A stretch of DNA of 64,000 nucleotides from contig NZ_JAVVQU010000012.1 in assembly GCF_036655075.1 (NCBI RefSeq), positions 1 to 64,000 of the forward strand, in the 5' to 3' direction. Numbering within the stretch: the first letter of the stretch is position 1; every line of letters begins with the position of its first letter. This DNA is from Holtiella sp036655075 (lineage in GTDB: Bacteria > Bacillota > Clostridia > Lachnospirales > Cellulosilyticaceae). Under the pieces are notes generated by a model, which did not search any database, was not told where the DNA came from, and worked only from the letters and a program-made list of their open reading frames with translations. This document shows, one piece after another, positions 16,687 to 25,516 of the stretch. The translations under genes were made by a program, and so were the position numbers.

Positions 16687-16734
16687 AAATAAGGGATATT
16701 ACGCAACTTCAACCAAGTGTAACATCCCTTATTT
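16687..16734 (-). terminator. Terminator downstream of the MATE gene
   Basis: AAATAAGGGAT (16687-16697) pairs with ATCCCTTATTT (16724-16734), with further inner pairing (TTAC / GTAA). It lies 24 bp after the MATE stop codon. No strong T-run follows, so termination may be moderate. Confidence 0.65.
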
Positions 16735-16757
16735 CTATATGCTTTTATACTTTTTAT

Positions 16758-18125
16758 TTAATGTTCAACCATATTATGAATCCATTTGTTAGACTTAAAG
16801 CGCCACATACAAAGGATTGATTTTACGACTTCTTCCATCACCAACATCATCACGACAAATTCTAATTGTAAGTTGAAGACATATACCCCTAAGAAAGAAA
16901 GGGGTACACCTATTCCCCACATAGTACAAGCCTCAAGAATAAGAGAGCACTTTGTATCCCCACCTGCTCTAAAGATCCCTACAATCATAACCACTGCATA
17001 AATTCTTGGAATGATGATAACTGCATTAATACGTAGGATATTCATAGTAACACTTGCCACTTCTGGTGTTACGTTAAAGCAACTTACAACAAGCGGTGCC
17101 GTTACCGCTATACTTAACGCAATAAATAATCCAAGACCGGTAGATAAAATCATAATACGTTTGGCATAGAGCTTCGCCTTTTCTATCTCACCTTCTCCAA
17201 TGGCATTTCCTACTATAGTCAGTACTGCAGCTGCAATAGCAAAGATAACAACTAAGAAAAAGTTGGTAATCGTATTTACAATTTGAATACTTGTTACTGC
17301 TGCAGACCCAATATGTCCATAAGCCTTTGTATAGATAATTGTTCCAAGTCCCCAACATAACTCATTTACAGTAATGGTTAACATGAGTTGTGATGCTTTA
17401 GTAACCAAATCCTTTGGTATACTAAAAAGTTCTTTAAGTGTTGCTGCTAACTCATACTTTCTCACATAGACAGTCCCTACAATGATGACTGTTTCTACAA
17501 TACGTGCAAGTAATGTAGCAAGTGCTGCTCCTGCTACACCCATAGGTTCTACAATGCCAAAACCAAAAATGAAAATGGCATTAAAGATAATATTGATAAC
17601 TACTGCTACTGCACTTGCAGCCATGGGTAGCTTTGTACGTCCTATACATCTTAACCCATAGCTATAGGCAAAGGTTATGGCTGTGAGCACATAACTAAAA
17701 GATACTATTTTAATGTAGCTTGTTCCAAGCTCTAAAATTCTAGGCTCTTTGTTAAAGAAGCCTATCATTTGAGTCGGGAAGCTTTGTACCACCCATGTAA
17801 TGGCTAAAGCATAAACTGCACCTACGCCAAGTGCTAGCCCTAACATACGCTTAATATTCGTTATATCTTTTTTACCCCAATATTGAGAGATAAAAACACC
17901 TGCACCTGCACAAATCCCTGTAAGTCCTACCATAATCAACAAGAAAATTTGATTAGCGAGTCCTACTGCCGCAATTTCTCCTTCACCCAATCTTCCTATC
18001 ATTAGTGTATCTATCATATTCAATGATGAGCTAATAAGATTTTGAATCATAATCGGTATCGCAATGGTAAATAATAATTTAAAGAATTCCTTATCTTTGG
18101 TCATATCTTTTATAAGTCGTATCAT
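16758..18125 (-). CDS. MATE-family efflux transporter
   Basis: A 455-residue membrane protein with about 12 helices arranged as two similar MatE domains (about 15-175 and 240-400). Characteristic pieces are PIMIQNLISSSLNMIDTLMIGRLG at the start of the first bundle and EEVVKSILCMWRFKSNKWI at the C-terminus. MATE pumps export cationic drugs or metabolites using Na+ or H+ gradients. The substrate is not predictable. A tiny piece of a second MATE gene lies just upstream (18262-18330), so this may be the survivor of a tandem pair. Confidence 0.93.
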   Translation of the reverse strand: MIRLIKDMTKDKEFFKLLFTIAIPIMIQNLISSSLNMIDTLMIGRLGEGEIAAVGLANQIFLLIMVGLTGICAGAGVFISQYWGKKDITNIKRMLGLALGVGAVYALAITWVVQSFPTQMIGFFNKEPRILELGTSYIKIVSFSYVLTAITFAYSYGLRCIGRTKLPMAASAVAVVINIIFNAIFIFGFGIVEPMGVAGAALATLLARIVETVIIVGTVYVRKYELAATLKELFSIPKDLVTKASQLMLTITVNELCWGLGTIIYTKAYGHIGSAAVTSIQIVNTITNFFLVVIFAIAAAVLTIVGNAIGEGEIEKAKLYAKRIMILSTGLGLFIALSIAVTAPLVVSCFNVTPEVASVTMNILRINAVIIIPRIYAVVMIVGIFRAGGDTKCSLILEACTMWGIGVPLSFLGVYVFNLQLEFVVMMLVMEEVVKSILCMWRFKSNKWIHNMVEH

Positions 18126-18261
18126 CTTGTCTTCCGTCCCCCTTCATAGCCTCTTTCATATCAAACTCATTCTATATTAACCTAAATATGTATTACCGTC
18201 TAGTTTTTTCACTTTCTAAGTATACTTGTCTCTTTCTTTTATTGCTCTAGCCTATTGGAAT

Positions 18262-18330
18262 TCACTTATCAGACCTAAAGTGCCCTATACACAATAGAAC
18301 CTTAACTTCTTCTTGCAGCATCCTAACTAA
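18262..18330 (-). pseudogene. C-terminal remnant of a second MATE transporter gene
   Basis: On the minus strand, 22 codons read LVRMLQEEVKVLLCIGHFRSDK and then TGA. They align with the C-terminal end of the intact MATE gene (EEVVKSILCMWRFKSNKWI), and the TGA falls where the conserved Trp codon (TGG) should be. Nothing of the gene remains upstream, where the terminator of the next gene begins. The nucleotide similarity to 16775-16850 is also visible directly. The rest of the interval 18126-18431 shows only the terminator and AT-rich sequence. Confidence 0.75.
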
Positions 18331-18333
18331 AAA

Positions 18334-18360
18334 GGACCAGATACTTTATGTACCTGATCC
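18334..18360 (-). terminator. Terminator of the secreted protein gene 18432-18986
   Basis: GGACCAGATAC and GTACCTGATCC pair (9 of 11 Watson-Crick plus wobble pairs) around a 5-nt loop. On the minus strand TTTTTAG follows directly, a good intrinsic terminator. Confidence 0.75.
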
Positions 18361-18431
18361 CTTCAACACCCTATAGTACGGTAATGTCTTAACTTAATGA
18401 CGGCGTCCTACATGGGTCATCTTTCTTTTAC

Positions 18432-18986
18432 TTATTTAGTTGTAAGCCAAGACATTACTTTTGCTTTAATAGCAATTCGAAGCATTTTTCCTTCTTCTTT
18501 GGTAATTTGTTTATTTTTAACACCTTCATCAATGGCGTTGTAGTATTGTTTCAATAAAGCTTTTTTGAAGCGTGGCACTTTTATATTACGCATTTCAAGA
18601 ACTTCTGGAAGCTTCTTACCTTCTTTAATCATGACTTCTAGCTCGTCATTTGGAATACCTAATTTGCAAAGTGCATTTTGAATCACCTTGAAGTTATCAA
18701 TGACAAAAGGTGTTTGTTCGTTGCTTCTTGCTTCTTCTTTCTTAACTTCTTCTGGTGCTTGTTGTGCAGGTACTATCACTTTAGCTGGTACTGTTCTAGT
18801 ATGTTTGTCTTCTTGTGGTGTTGGAACAGCTTCACTTATTTCTAGATTTATATAAGTAGTAGGTTTTGGAGCTGGTTTAGGCTTACTCACATTTGCCCTT
18901 GGTGTTGCTGTACAAGCCATTACTGAATTGATACACATAATCCATACAAAGGCCATACTTACGATTTTTAATGCAAATTTCTTCAT
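18432..18986 (-). CDS. Secreted protein of unknown function
   Basis: A 184-residue protein with an N-terminal signal peptide (MKKFALKIVSMAFVWIMCINSVMA), a Pro/Lys-rich linker (about 30-95) and a helical basic C-terminal domain (about 98-184: NALCKLGIPNDELEVMIKEGKKLPE...). No named family is recognised. The start chosen is the ATG at 18986 behind AAAGGAG; the GTG at 18998 overlaps that site. It is monocistronic. The helical C-terminal domain beginning with an amphipathic LGIPNDELEVMIKEG helix could be a protein-binding module, but this is a guess. Confidence 0.65.
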   Translation of the reverse strand: MKKFALKIVSMAFVWIMCINSVMACTATPRANVSKPKPAPKPTTYINLEISEAVPTPQEDKHTRTVPAKVIVPAQQAPEEVKKEEARSNEQTPFVIDNFKVIQNALCKLGIPNDELEVMIKEGKKLPEVLEMRNIKVPRFKKALLKQYYNAIDEGVKNKQITKEEGKMLRIAIKAKVMSWLTTK

Positions 18987-19132
18987 CTTTTGCTTCACTC
19001 CTTTAGACTTAATATAGAGATAGGATATGGAAATTTATACTTTTTATCCTCCCAAAATCTAGAAATGTATATTTTACTAAATATTGGGCAATCTATATTT
19101 AAATCATTTACTTCTAATCGAGGTGTACGCTT

Positions 19133-19327
19133 ATGCAAAACTATTTACGTTGTAAAAGTTGTGGCTATGATATGTATGGCCCTGAGTACCTTTCCAACAC
19201 CATTGATCCCTTTGCTTACAGTAGTGACAGTTATTACCCACCCACTGCATTACTCAATCTTTCTACTAAGCCTGACAACCAAATAGAGTGTCCTTACTGT
19301 CATACTACAGGCAATTGGAGCCATTAA
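19133..19327 (+). CDS. Small zinc-ribbon protein
   Basis: A 64-residue protein with two CxxC pairs (RCKSCGYDMYG near the N-terminus and ECPYCHTTGNW near the C-terminus), the spacing of a zinc-ribbon with a long inserted loop (about 40 residues) rich in Ser/Tyr/Pro. GAGGTG lies 8 bases before the ATG. Unlike its neighbours it is on the plus strand. Its stop codon lies inside a 25-bp perfect palindrome shared with the convergent gene. Its function is unknown; such small ribbons often bind nucleic acid or protein. Confidence 0.7.
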   Translation: MQNYLRCKSCGYDMYGPEYLSNTIDPFAYSSDSYYPPTALLNLSTKPDNQIECPYCHTTGNWSH

Positions 19328-19375
19328 AATAAACTCACTTTAGAAGTTTCTTCTAAAGTGAGTTTATTTTAATGG
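19321..19375. terminator. Perfect 25-bp bidirectional terminator covering two stop codons
   Basis: Bases 19321-19345 are the exact reverse complement of 19351-19375, with a 5-nt loop (gtttc). The arms begin CCATTAAAATAAACTC. The repeat contains the last codon (CAT, His) and TAA of both convergent genes, 19133-19327 and 19369-20661. A-tracts on one side and T-tracts on the other let it work for both strands. Confidence 0.9.
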
Positions 19376-20661
19376 GCTGATTTATAATTTAAAATAAGGC
19401 AATCATATTTATAGTAGCTAGAATAGTAAATTTCATTATTCTCTAGCTTTACTATTTCTTGCAAAATTTTATCTAGTGACCATTTATGGGTGCTTAAATT
19501 ATAAAAGATAATATTCTTACTTAAACCTTTTTCCTGACTGAGCTGCCTCTTGAGGCTCGTCCACTCTGACTTAGAATCTACCTTATATACTCCTGCTAAT
19601 TTGAGTGGGAGATTAATAGATAAATACTGATCACTTGTTGTCTTTGGATACTTAGCTTTCTCCCAAGTGTGTGTCAGTGCCATGTATTCATCCTTTTCAT
19701 TGATATAATTATAGTAATTTCCTATATTATTTTGGTCTTGGTCCGCCCAAGTAACATCCACATGATAATAGGCACCATTAATTTTTACCAAGTTCCATGC
19801 ATGAGGCTGATCTATATTTCCGCCATTTTCATCTATTCCTCTTGCCGTGCCTGTTACCATCTTCGTTGGAACACCCACACTATTTAAAAGGTACATCAGA
19901 CTTTTGGCATAACCATCACATACTGCAACTTTGTCAACCAATCCTCCAAACATCATATGCTCCACTTCTTTTATACCTTTTCCATAGGATACATTGTTTA
20001 CCAGGTAGTCAACAAATTTCCATTCTCTTTCATAGTCTTTCATATCGGTGCTTATCAACGTATTGATTAGTTTCTTCACTTGTTCATCTACTTGTTTAGA
20101 ATACTGTAACAGCTTCTTTCTATCTTCTACTGCATACTTAAACGTGAGCATGACTTTGGGATTACGTTGACCATATACGGTCAATTTATATTGGTTATAG
20201 TAGATTTTGGGATACTCCATTACAAGGGCATCTAGCTCTGTACGAATCATCTGATTAAGCTGGTCAAGGGTATACGTACTGTTTTCAAAGTAGAGGGTAA
20301 TTTCTTCTTGATAGGTTTGAAGGGCATTTTTCAAGACTTCTTTTAACTGACTAGGCTTTTGAATATGCCATTCTGTTGTAGATTCAATAGCCGGTATTGT
20401 AAAACACCTCATGTTGATTTCTCCTGCAAGCGTTGTTTGAGTCAAAAAATAAGTTCCTGGTAAAGTAATCATTGTCTTTGCCAAAACAGGTTCTGCTAAA
20501 CTTCCATCTCTCGAAACAAGTGTTTGCTTACCTACACTTTCTACTACGTATGCTCGCACTGTCCCTAAGTCCTCAAAGCTCTTAGCTCCAGTTGTAATAG
20601 ATATACTGCATACAAGTAGGAGCAGTACACCTATAAACTTAAACCGATACGCTTTTTTCAC
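19369..20661 (-). CDS. Secreted transglutaminase-like (cysteine peptidase fold) protein
   Basis: A 430-residue protein with a signal peptide (about 1-25). A transglutaminase-like domain lies at about 210-320, with the Cys-His-Asp triad visible: AVCDGYAKS (Cys), QPHAWNLV (His) and HVDVTWAD (Asp). Bacterial members act as peptidases or crosslinking enzymes on cell-envelope proteins. The N-terminal 200 residues and C-terminal 100 residues carry no domain I can name. The start is GTG at 20661 with GGAGG seven bases before it. It is the last gene of an envelope-protein run (23093 to 19369). Its substrate is unknown. Confidence 0.85.
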   Translation of the reverse strand: MKKAYRFKFIGVLLLLVCSISITTGAKSFEDLGTVRAYVVESVGKQTLVSRDGSLAEPVLAKTMITLPGTYFLTQTTLAGEINMRCFTIPAIESTTEWHIQKPSQLKEVLKNALQTYQEEITLYFENSTYTLDQLNQMIRTELDALVMEYPKIYYNQYKLTVYGQRNPKVMLTFKYAVEDRKKLLQYSKQVDEQVKKLINTLISTDMKDYEREWKFVDYLVNNVSYGKGIKEVEHMMFGGLVDKVAVCDGYAKSLMYLLNSVGVPTKMVTGTARGIDENGGNIDQPHAWNLVKINGAYYHVDVTWADQDQNNIGNYYNYINEKDEYMALTHTWEKAKYPKTTSDQYLSINLPLKLAGVYKVDSKSEWTSLKRQLSQEKGLSKNIIFYNLSTHKWSLDKILQEIVKLENNEIYYSSYYKYDCLILNYKSAH

Positions 20662-20703
20662 TAGTTTGCCTCCTATGGTGAGACATTCAAGTCCCTTAAT
20701 CCT

Positions 20704-21756
20704 TTAGCGCCTTACTCTTATACGTCCTTTGACATCTGCTTGTCCACCTTTAACAGGATATGTCTCACCTTCTACTGTTATGACAACATATGTAGCATTG
20801 TAATAATCCCCTAATGTTTGAACCAAGCTCATCAATACCCCTTTTTGTTCTTGCTCATTATAAAGGGCATCCATAAATTCTCCACTTAAATCTACATATA
20901 AACACTTTTCATCATCTATAAAAATCTTTTCAATAATAACGCCGTTAGAAAGTGTGGTCACATACTCTGGTCCCATTACCTTTTTAAGTAAATCCGTTAA
21001 GAAGTGCTTAGGTTCCTCATTCGTCATAACAACAACTTTCTCTTTCACATTCTTTAACTTTCCTGTATTTTTTTCAGCTAAATACAACGAAACCTCTTCT
21101 TCTTGTGCCTTATTATTTTCAACTTCATAAAGCTCGAGTGTCTTTGCCGTTTTGTCATCCTCATAGGTAATTTCTACAAGTCCAACTTTTTCAGCATAGA
21201 CTTCTATTACCTTATAATCATCATGCAAGGTAGTTACTTCTAAACTCCTTTGTTCACCTATAAGGGTATCATAGGGTCTATTCACCTGAGTAATCGTACG
21301 AATACTCCCATCTGACATCACCCAACTACTTCCTACTGTTAAAGGAAGCTTCAACACTACATCTTTATATTGTCTTAATGTCGTATAATTTTCTTTAATA
21401 GATACATCCTCTACAGTTGCTACTTCATAAATAGCATCTTCCTCTTCCATATATATTTTAACAAAACTTTCTTTTCCATCAAAAAATCTTATTTGCATGA
21501 CATCGTTATTAATAAACTCTACCCAACTGACCATTTGCTCAAATTGATTTTTGCCTTCATAATGCCATACGGTATCTTTAATAATAGGGATATATGTATC
21601 TAAGGAAACACTAGGTTTTTGTGGTAAGTCTACTATTTCCTCTTCGACAAGAATATCTTTTTCCACTTGCCTTCTTGCAAATCCAAATTTAAATCCAATG
21701 CCTATGACTAGAACTGCACATATTATAGGAATGACTAATTGTTTTTTAAGTTTCAT
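20704..21756 (-). CDS. Membrane-anchored GerMN-domain protein
   Basis: A 350-residue protein with a short cytoplasmic tail and one membrane anchor (about 8-26), an extracellular middle part of beta-rich sequence (about 40-215) and a C-terminal GerMN domain (about 235-340; VDLSGEFMDAL, VQTLGDYYNATYVVITVEG). GerMN domains occur in the sporulation/germination protein GerM and in other envelope lipoproteins. The middle part resembles the region between anchor and GerMN in clostridial homologues. It lies 42 bp upstream of the transglutaminase-like gene and is probably co-transcribed. A role in envelope assembly or spore coat is plausible but not shown. Confidence 0.8.
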   Translation of the reverse strand: MKLKKQLVIPIICAVLVIGIGFKFGFARRQVEKDILVEEEIVDLPQKPSVSLDTYIPIIKDTVWHYEGKNQFEQMVSWVEFINNDVMQIRFFDGKESFVKIYMEEEDAIYEVATVEDVSIKENYTTLRQYKDVVLKLPLTVGSSWVMSDGSIRTITQVNRPYDTLIGEQRSLEVTTLHDDYKVIEVYAEKVGLVEITYEDDKTAKTLELYEVENNKAQEEEVSLYLAEKNTGKLKNVKEKVVVMTNEEPKHFLTDLLKKVMGPEYVTTLSNGVIIEKIFIDDEKCLYVDLSGEFMDALYNEQEQKGVLMSLVQTLGDYYNATYVVITVEGETYPVKGGQADVKGRIRVRR

Positions 21757-21828
21757 GTCTACACTCCTTTCCTTAAAACTAATTTCTTTCTTCCATATTA
21801 CCTAAAAGTAAGCCTAAAAGCTAGTTTT

Positions 21829-22683
21829 TTATTGTATAATACCATCTTGCCCTACAATATGAAATCGGCCTTTTTCATCCATTGCAATTTTATACGACAT
21901 TTCTATTAAGTAATCCTTAATCCATTCTGTACCATATACTCGTAGTTTTCCTGTAACAATAACAGTATTTTCTTCCTGCATATCTTTATTTTTAATCTCA
22001 CGGATTGTAAAATCTAGTAAATCTCTTTTTACATGCTCTCCACCAATTTTCAAAAAGGCTTCTTCCTCATTGGTATAAATATACTCATTAACAAAGCACA
22101 TTAAACTCTGGAGATAATATAAGTTGTTAATATCCAAGGTCACTTGTTTGAGATTATTGTAGTACTCCCCTTCCATATTATTGCGCCATTTATCCAGTAC
22201 TTCTTCTTGACTCATTTCCCATCCATTAGTAAGCTTAAGCATACTGATTAAAATATCTTCTTCTATTTTGTCTACTTCACCCTTTAGCACTTCTAAGCCA
22301 AAAGGCATCATGTACAGCTCATCTTGGGTGGTTCTTTGCAAAATCATATAATAATGGTAAATATCTACCTTTTGTTGCTCATTAATCCCTACACCTTCAA
22401 CTTTAACAAAATAACGGTCATGTCCATCTTGGCTAATTAAGTCCATCTGATGGTCTACCAATGCTACCTTACCTTTAAAAGTTTCTTCTAAGATACTATT
22501 TGCAAATTGAAATAAACGCTCTTTTTCTATGTCTCCTTCTAGATCCACATGGCTTGTCTCTTCTATAATTTTATGTTCTATAGATGTCAAGTCAGTTGAG
22601 GGTTGTTTCAAACAACCTATAATAAAAAATAGCCCCATAAGGCTTAAACAACCTATAATAAGCAAGCATTTTATACGCTTCAC
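21829..22683 (-). CDS. Lipoprotein of unknown function
   Basis: A 284-residue protein with a lipoprotein signal peptide (MKRIKCLLIIGCLSLMG..., lipobox FIIGC at Cys24). The mature part is acidic and mixed alpha/beta, with two stretches that look alike in layout (DRYFVKVEGVGINEQQKVDIYHYYM and TVIVTGKLRVYGTEWIKDYLIEM), hinting at a duplicated NTF2- or cystatin-like fold; this is tentative. It starts at GTG with ribosome binding site AGGAG. It sits between the small membrane protein gene (29 bp upstream) and the GerMN gene (72 bp downstream), suggesting an operon of envelope proteins. No family is recognised. Confidence 0.65.
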   Translation of the reverse strand: MKRIKCLLIIGCLSLMGLFFIIGCLKQPSTDLTSIEHKIIEETSHVDLEGDIEKERLFQFANSILEETFKGKVALVDHQMDLISQDGHDRYFVKVEGVGINEQQKVDIYHYYMILQRTTQDELYMMPFGLEVLKGEVDKIEEDILISMLKLTNGWEMSQEEVLDKWRNNMEGEYYNNLKQVTLDINNLYYLQSLMCFVNEYIYTNEEEAFLKIGGEHVKRDLLDFTIREIKNKDMQEENTVIVTGKLRVYGTEWIKDYLIEMSYKIAMDEKGRFHIVGQDGIIQ

Positions 22684-22712
22684 CGTGTGTCTCCTTTCTG
22701 GTTTTTTTACTT

Positions 22713-23093
22713 TTATGATTTTCCGAGTGCTTCTTCTATAGCAAGTTTCATGGCCCTAATTTCACTACGTTTAAAGACATTTACTAGTCCAAGTCCTACT
22801 AATATTCCTATAATACCAATGTCGCTTACCAATCCCCCTACAAAAAACATAAGTAATAGAACTGTTACAATGCCTCCTATTAAATAAGGTTTTTTAGAGT
22901 CTGACCACATGACTGGTACGGTATACCTGTTCTTTTTAAGTTTGATGACATAAACATACCAATCTGTCTCTACAAATGTTTCTCCTTTTGCACTGTGTGC
23001 GATTTTTATAATATGCTCATCTTCTAATCCTTTTTTTAAACGTCTTAAAATTTCTATCTGAGTTAATTTTTCCGTAAGATAGTAATTAATCAT
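22713..23093 (-). CDS. Small membrane-associated protein of unknown function
   Basis: A 126-residue protein. Residues 1-68 are a soluble alpha/beta part (MINYYLTEKLTQIEILRRLKKGL... WYVYVIKLKKNRYTVPVMW). Residues about 70-108 form two closely spaced hydrophobic segments with Gly-rich turns. The C-terminal 20 residues are amphipathic. The start is ATG behind GAGGGG. It is the first gene of the run of envelope proteins at 19369-23093. I do not recognise the family. Confidence 0.6.
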   Translation of the reverse strand: MINYYLTEKLTQIEILRRLKKGLEDEHIIKIAHSAKGETFVETDWYVYVIKLKKNRYTVPVMWSDSKKPYLIGGIVTVLLLMFFVGGLVSDIGIIGILVGLGLVNVFKRSEIRAMKLAIEEALGKS

Positions 23094-23179
23094 TTACGTC
23101 CCCTCTTCATTTGTCTAATTGTCTCTATTATGCCTAATAAATTTTAACACAATATTAATTTTTAGCAGATTATATGAAA

Positions 23180-23215
23180 AAAGAGGTAGCTCTGCATAGG
23201 CATGGCTACCTCTTT
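23180..23215 (-). terminator. Terminator of the TolC/MacAB operon
   Basis: AAAGAGGTAGC (23180-23190) pairs with GCTACCTCTTT (23205-23215) around a 14-nt loop. It lies 11 bp after the TolC-like stop codon, and on the minus strand the stem runs into TTTTTCATAT. Confidence 0.85.
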
Positions 23216-23226
23216 CTATTCGCTAT

Positions 23227-24270
23227 TTATACACCAGCTCTAATAAGATGTGGATGGTCTAGCTGAAATTTATTTAAGTTGTGATTATTTACCACTTGTT
23301 CTAGCTCTAGCCCTACTTTTTCATACTCCAATACACTTTGATCATATTGGAGTTGTGAAATCATACCTTTTTCAAGATAAACTTTGTTCACACCTAGCTC
23401 TTTTTCTTTAAGCGCTAATTCAGAAGTAAGGGCATTATATTTTTGTTCAAGTTGTTTTGTATTTACATAGATTTCTCGAATTGCTTTTTCTAAGTTTTCT
23501 TCTGTCATCTTCTTAGAGTCTGCTGCAATTTCACGATTGGCACGCATAGTTACCACTTGAATATAATCAGAAGTCATAATGGGTGTTTCTAATGCCACCC
23601 TTAAGTCCTCTGTTGCTTTCCAAAGGTCAATATGCTTTTGTGCTTTACTACTTGCAAAGGCATTAAGATTTGCTACATCTTTATAGGGCTCAAATAGCGC
23701 CTCTGGTTCTTCAAGGGTATATCTACTCATTGTTACCCCTACCATATCCCCAAGTTGTGTATACTTTAAGTTTATCTTTTGTTCTAAGTCTGTTTTACTT
23801 TGTAAAGTTTGCATATAGGTCAAATCCTGTTGTTGTATAGCAAGGTCACTTTTCAACCCTCTATCTTTTTCAATTTGACTTTTTAAGTTTTGTTTCTGTA
23901 AAAGTGCTAAGTTACTATTCATCATCTCAAGTTGCTTTTCACTGAGCAAAATATCTTCATAAAGTGATGTCACACTAAGTGTAATTTGGTCTTTAATCAC
24001 TTCTTCTTGTTTTTTCGTATATGTAGCTTGCACATTTTTTGCATCATATGCATAGTAACCACCTTGTAAGTAGGCCATATCTGCATTTTCTTTATCTAAG
24101 TTACTTTTTTTCTCAGTAATTTTAAGTTGTAAGCTTTTTGCTTGAGCTTGCTTAATGGCTGTATCTAAAGAGAGTATCTTTGTTTCTACCTCTTTGGCAT
24201 AGGTCATGCTCCCTGCTTGCACCATCAAAGTTGCACCTAACAAACAGGCCAACATTTTCTTTGTATCCAT
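23227..24270 (-). CDS. TolC-like coiled-coil protein of an efflux operon
   Basis: A 347-residue secreted or membrane-surface protein with a signal peptide (MDTKKMLACLLGATLMVQAGSMTYA) and long amphipathic helices typical of the outer-membrane efflux protein (OEP) family: LDTAIKQAQAKSLQLK and, in the second repeat, LEYEKVGLELEQV. TolC proteins normally have about 430-480 residues and a beta-barrel; here the length and helices suggest little or no barrel, consistent with a monoderm cell. It is the last gene of an operon with ABC ATPase, permease and adaptor. It may extend the exporter through the thick wall, which is inference. Confidence 0.78.
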   Translation of the reverse strand: MDTKKMLACLLGATLMVQAGSMTYAKEVETKILSLDTAIKQAQAKSLQLKITEKKSNLDKENADMAYLQGGYYAYDAKNVQATYTKKQEEVIKDQITLSVTSLYEDILLSEKQLEMMNSNLALLQKQNLKSQIEKDRGLKSDLAIQQQDLTYMQTLQSKTDLEQKINLKYTQLGDMVGVTMSRYTLEEPEALFEPYKDVANLNAFASSKAQKHIDLWKATEDLRVALETPIMTSDYIQVVTMRANREIAADSKKMTEENLEKAIREIYVNTKQLEQKYNALTSELALKEKELGVNKVYLEKGMISQLQYDQSVLEYEKVGLELEQVVNNHNLNKFQLDHPHLIRAGV

Positions 24271-24307
24271 CTTCTCACTCCCTTTGCTTCAATTTCTGTG
24301 ATTCTTA

Positions 24308-25516
24308 TTATTCGTATCGTAGTGCTTCAACTGGATCTAATTTTGCCGCCTGTCTTGCAGGATATACCCCAAAGATAATTCCAATAGCACTAGATGTACC
24401 TACTGCAAAAGTAATCATACTTGGTGTGAGTATAATGTTAAGTCCAAAGGCACTTCCAATCGCTGCTGCACCTACATAACCTAGTATCATTCCTATTATA
24501 CCACCAAGTACTGTTAAGATCACAGCTTCAACCAAGAATTGTCGCATAATTTCTCCATTACTTGCACCTACCGCTTTACGAATCCCAATTTCCCTTGTAC
24601 GTTCTTTAACCGTTACAAGCATAATATTCATAATACCAATACCGCCTACTAAAAGTGAGATAGCTGCTACAAAGCTAATAAATCCTGTTACAATACTCAT
24701 TATAGTATCTAGCTGACCAATCATACTTGTTGCACTTTGTGTTCCATAGCCATTTTGTGTATTATGGCGCTTGTCTAAAAGACGCCCCACTTGATAGGCT
24801 GTTTCGTTTGGATCGTAGCCCTCTTCTGTCATAAATGCACCTGCATAACTACGTAAGTCTCCAAAGTTAGTAATTTGATCCATAGTGGTAAATGGGATAT
24901 AGATAATAATAGGCATAAATTCTTCTGGCATTCCAGGGAAAGTCATTTGTTCTGCTAATCCAATGATTTCAAAGCTGTGCTTTTCCCCGGCAATATCTAG
25001 TTCTACCATTTCACCAATTGCACTTTTTCTGTCTGTTGAACCCATGATAGCCTTAGCATAAGTCTCAGAAACGACACATACATTCGCTTTTGCAAGTTCT
25101 TCTTTTTCAGAATACATACGTCCTTCTACAATGGTAAGTTTTTGTACAACATCCATATTATAAGGTGTACCCATAAAGACAATCATTTTATCTTCATCTT
25201 TATAATCTTTTAAGTTTCCATACCATTGTTCTGAGAACAAAATAGCTTCTTGAACTTCTTTCATACTATCTATAGCTGCTAAATCATCTTGGTTAATCAT
25301 ATACTCAGGAGACCAGTTATTGCTTTGAATAGTTACTGCACCTTTTCCAACATCTTTAAAGGTGCTCATCATCATCTCTTTAATCCCTGACCCAACGCCT
25401 AAAACCATAATAACAGAACCAATTCCAATAAACATTCCGAGCATAGTTAAGAAGGTACGCATTTTATTTCCAAGTAACTGGGCAATTGCACTTTTAATAC
25501 ATTCTATGAGATTCAT
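24308..25516 (-). CDS. MacB-type ABC transporter permease
   Basis: A 402-residue protein: helix 1 (about 18-42), a large extracytoplasmic MacB-PCD domain (about 45-265), then three helices of the FtsX domain (about 275-395) with the conserved ERTREIGIRKAVGAS loop between the second and third. Such permeases do not move substrate through the membrane but use ATP hydrolysis in the cytoplasm to drive movement of the periplasmic or extracellular part (mechanotransmission). The start overlaps the ATPase stop by four bases (ATGA). It works with the ATPase and the adaptor encoded just upstream. Confidence 0.93.
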   Translation of the reverse strand: MNLIECIKSAIAQLLGNKMRTFLTMLGMFIGIGSVIMVLGVGSGIKEMMMSTFKDVGKGAVTIQSNNWSPEYMINQDDLAAIDSMKEVQEAILFSEQWYGNLKDYKDEDKMIVFMGTPYNMDVVQKLTIVEGRMYSEKEELAKANVCVVSETYAKAIMGSTDRKSAIGEMVELDIAGEKHSFEIIGLAEQMTFPGMPEEFMPIIIYIPFTTMDQITNFGDLRSYAGAFMTEEGYDPNETAYQVGRLLDKRHNTQNGYGTQSATSMIGQLDTIMSIVTGFISFVAAISLLVGGIGIMNIMLVTVKERTREIGIRKAVGASNGEIMRQFLVEAVILTVLGGIIGMILGYVGAAAIGSAFGLNIILTPSMITFAVGTSSAIGIIFGVYPARQAAKLDPVEALRYE

